Shown here: piece after piece, positions 9,131 through 10,300 of the stretch
Numbering within the stretch: position 1 is the first letter of the stretch
Layout: each line of letters opens with the position of its first letter
NCBI GenBank assembly: GCA_009602725.1
Contig: WELB01000060.1
Span: 312,970 to 323,269, forward strand
Source: Spirogloea muscicola
Lineage: Eukaryota; Streptophyta; Zygnematophyceae; Spirogloeales; Spirogloeaceae
DNA: 10,300 nt
Direction of reading: 5' to 3'
Position numbers and translations under genes: made by a program
The notes under the pieces: generated by a model
Seen by the model: only the letters and a program-made list of their open reading frames with translations
Told to the model about the DNA's origin: nothing
Databases searched by the model: none

Positions 9131-9537
9131 GGAACATGCAGACTGGCCGCATGCATTGAGGCTGGATCTGCACCGAGGAGCGATCATGACATTCACCTGT
9201 AGATGCTTAATGGCACAATTCAGTGATTGCGCGCATGCTGAGCGATCTGGCGCCGCATGACTGTGGCGCCACATCGGCCGCTGACCAGAACGCCTTCTGG
9301 CCCCGTCAAGGAGGAAACGGCACCCATTGGCCAAAATTACGGCATGGAAAGTTGGCCCTGCCCTTCTCTTTCCTTGGGGAAATGCCGTGTATTTGAAACA
9401 GACGAAGGCCAAATGGCCAAGTACGAAGGCAAGCACATCTAAAGACCTACATGACCTACAGCAGATTGACCCGCTCAGTAACCACGGTCCAAAACATAAA
9501 CTTTCTTTCTTTGGCTTTGGACATTGTCCATTCTTTT
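9131..9537. other. Intergenic stretch without a recognised gene
   Basis: The region contains an inverted repeat, TGGCGCC at 9248-9254 and GGCGCCA at 9265-9271, and several TTGGCC/GGCCAAA words around 9329-9420. Short open frames on both strands have no conserved motif and no codon pattern that I can trust. Confidence 0.5.
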
Positions 9538-9645
9538 CAGCCCCTCTTCTCTATGGGCGAGCCCTTTCTTTCTTTTTCGGGCTGGTTGTTCCAGCCCCTA
9601 TTCTCAATGGGCGAGCACTTTCTTCTTTCTTTCGGTCGGCGTCGT
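9538..9645 (+). repeat. Two tandem 54-bp pyrimidine-rich units
   Basis: The first unit is 9538-9591 and the second is 9592-9645. Their first 30 bases differ at only three places and share ATGGGCGAGC; the second halves have diverged more. Unit 1 ends in a 7-bp hairpin, GGGCTGG-TTGTT-CCAGCCC (9579-9597), which crosses into unit 2. A CTTTCTTTCTTT run at 9501-9512 may be the remains of an earlier unit. The repeat sits just before the GC-rich relic region. Confidence 0.75.
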
Positions 9646-9689
9646 TTGCAGGGCATGCGGTCGGCCTGGCAGCCCGGGCAGTATAGAAA

Positions 9690-10012
9690 AAATATGCCGA
9701 TCACCCGGTGATGAGTTCGCGGCCCTGGCGATAGATGTTCACGGGGCCTTCGGCAGCCGCTGGCTGGATCTCCTCCAGCGGCTTGCTCGTCAGGCTATTG
9801 ATCGGCGGTCGGGTCCGCCCGGGGCGCTGCCCGGCTTCAACGCCGCCGGGTCGCTCGCCCAGGTCTTTCGCCTGCGCTTGGCGGTATCGTTCCAGCGATC
9901 CCTTGCCCACGCTGTCCACACGCGCGCAGGACACGCTCTGGCCGCGGCCTCCGGGTCTCGGCGGAGTGCCTCCTTCCCTGCCTCGAGCTACTCGGACCTG
10001 ATGTTGTCAGGA
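9690..10012 (+). pseudogene. Retroelement-like relic A (C-terminal fragment)
   Basis: One frame reads KYADHP (9690-9707), and the next reads DEFAALAIDVHGAFG from 9710. A net loss of 4 bases relative to relic B explains the shift. The second frame stays open to a TGA at 10070-10072. It contains AVSFQRSLAHAVHTRAG, which resembles the arginine- and alanine-rich end of many algal reverse-transcriptase polyproteins. From memory, the pattern K-x-A-x-H...E-F-x-P-L-A-x-D-x-x-G is typical of the segment after the reverse-transcriptase domain in non-LTR-type elements. No catalytic reverse-transcriptase motif (such as F/Y-x-D-D) is in the window. The call rests on these short motifs and on duplication with relic B. 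Confidence 0.45.
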
Positions 10013-10300
10013 GGCGGGCTACACGGTGGCGATGGAGAACGCCTCGGTCATGCCCATCCTCGAGAGGGCTGACGGACACCATACGCGTCGTGTGGACCTG
10101 GTGGCGTCCACGCCGGGAGGTGGCGCGCGGATCATAGCCGATGTAGTCACCACCGATGTGGTCGACCGCTCCAACCTGGGGCTCTCTGCCTGCGGGCCGG
10201 CCACGCTGCCTCGAAGGCCGCTCGCTGCAAGGCGGCCAAGCACTCCGACCACCCACCTGCCGACGAGTTCGTCCCCTTGGCGGTGGACGTGCACGGGGCT
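10013..10300 (+). pseudogene. Retroelement-like relic B, cut by the window end
   Basis: A frame from about 10020 reads YTVAMENASVMPIL, then GHHTRR, then RIIADVVTTDVVDRSN. A second frame, from about 10202, reads KAAKHSDHPPADEF and goes on through VPLAVDVHGA to the window edge. The switch of frame between about 10170 and 10215 implies at least one indel. Thirteen codons from DEF to HGA match relic A at 29 of 39 bases and 10 of 13 residues. The order here (upstream part, then DEF motif) is what would precede relic A's start in an intact element. Relic B is therefore a second copy, not a continuation of relic A. Confidence 0.45.

Noticed and set aside
9065-9436. A 123-codon antisense frame across the CGAG repeat
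   Set aside because: It contains translated microsatellite (SLARSL) and has no recognisable domain.
9538-9645. CRISPR array
   Set aside because: There are only two diverged head-to-tail units with no spacers, in eukaryotic DNA.
9327-9686. A + strand frame across the 54-bp repeats
   Set aside because: Its Phe/Ser-rich protein is translated CTTT repeat. There is no evidence of coding.

Overview
The window reads as nuclear DNA of a green alga, most likely a chlorophyte. A single intron-dense gene fills the first 8.4 kb, and its spliced product resembles land-plant TASH3 along its whole visible length. The introns are about 100 to 530 nt, with GT-AG ends and pyrimidine tracts. They are less GC-rich than the exons, and many begin GTGCG or GTGAG. 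No bacterial operon structure is seen. I cannot name the species.

Positions 1 to 8400, + strand: 19 exons of a TASH3/TSAUCER-type large subunit of the TPLATE (TSET) endocytic adaptor complex. The 5' end lies before the window, so the first exon is partial. The 19 exons join in one open frame of 970 codons plus a TGA stop, and every junction phase is compatible. The product has a helical, adaptin-like trunk, a low-complexity acidic and Ser/Gln-rich linker with two DLWA motifs, and a C-terminal SH3 domain split over three exons.

Positions 8401 to about 9540: the probable 3' untranslated region, then non-coding DNA. It holds a small hairpin, a CGAG microsatellite and a short inverted repeat. 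I see no convincing gene on either strand.

Positions 9538 to 9645: two diverged copies of a 54-bp pyrimidine-rich unit. From about 9690 to the window end the DNA becomes GC-rich. It carries two partly overlapping types of protein relic that share a D-E-F...D-V-H-G-A motif 552 bp apart. They look like degraded C-terminal pieces of a retroelement polyprotein.

In short, the window holds one conserved host gene for clathrin-mediated membrane traffic, followed by a decaying mobile-element neighbourhood. I found no new multi-gene system. The points most worth checking are the splicing features of the TASH3 gene and the tandem relics at the right edge.
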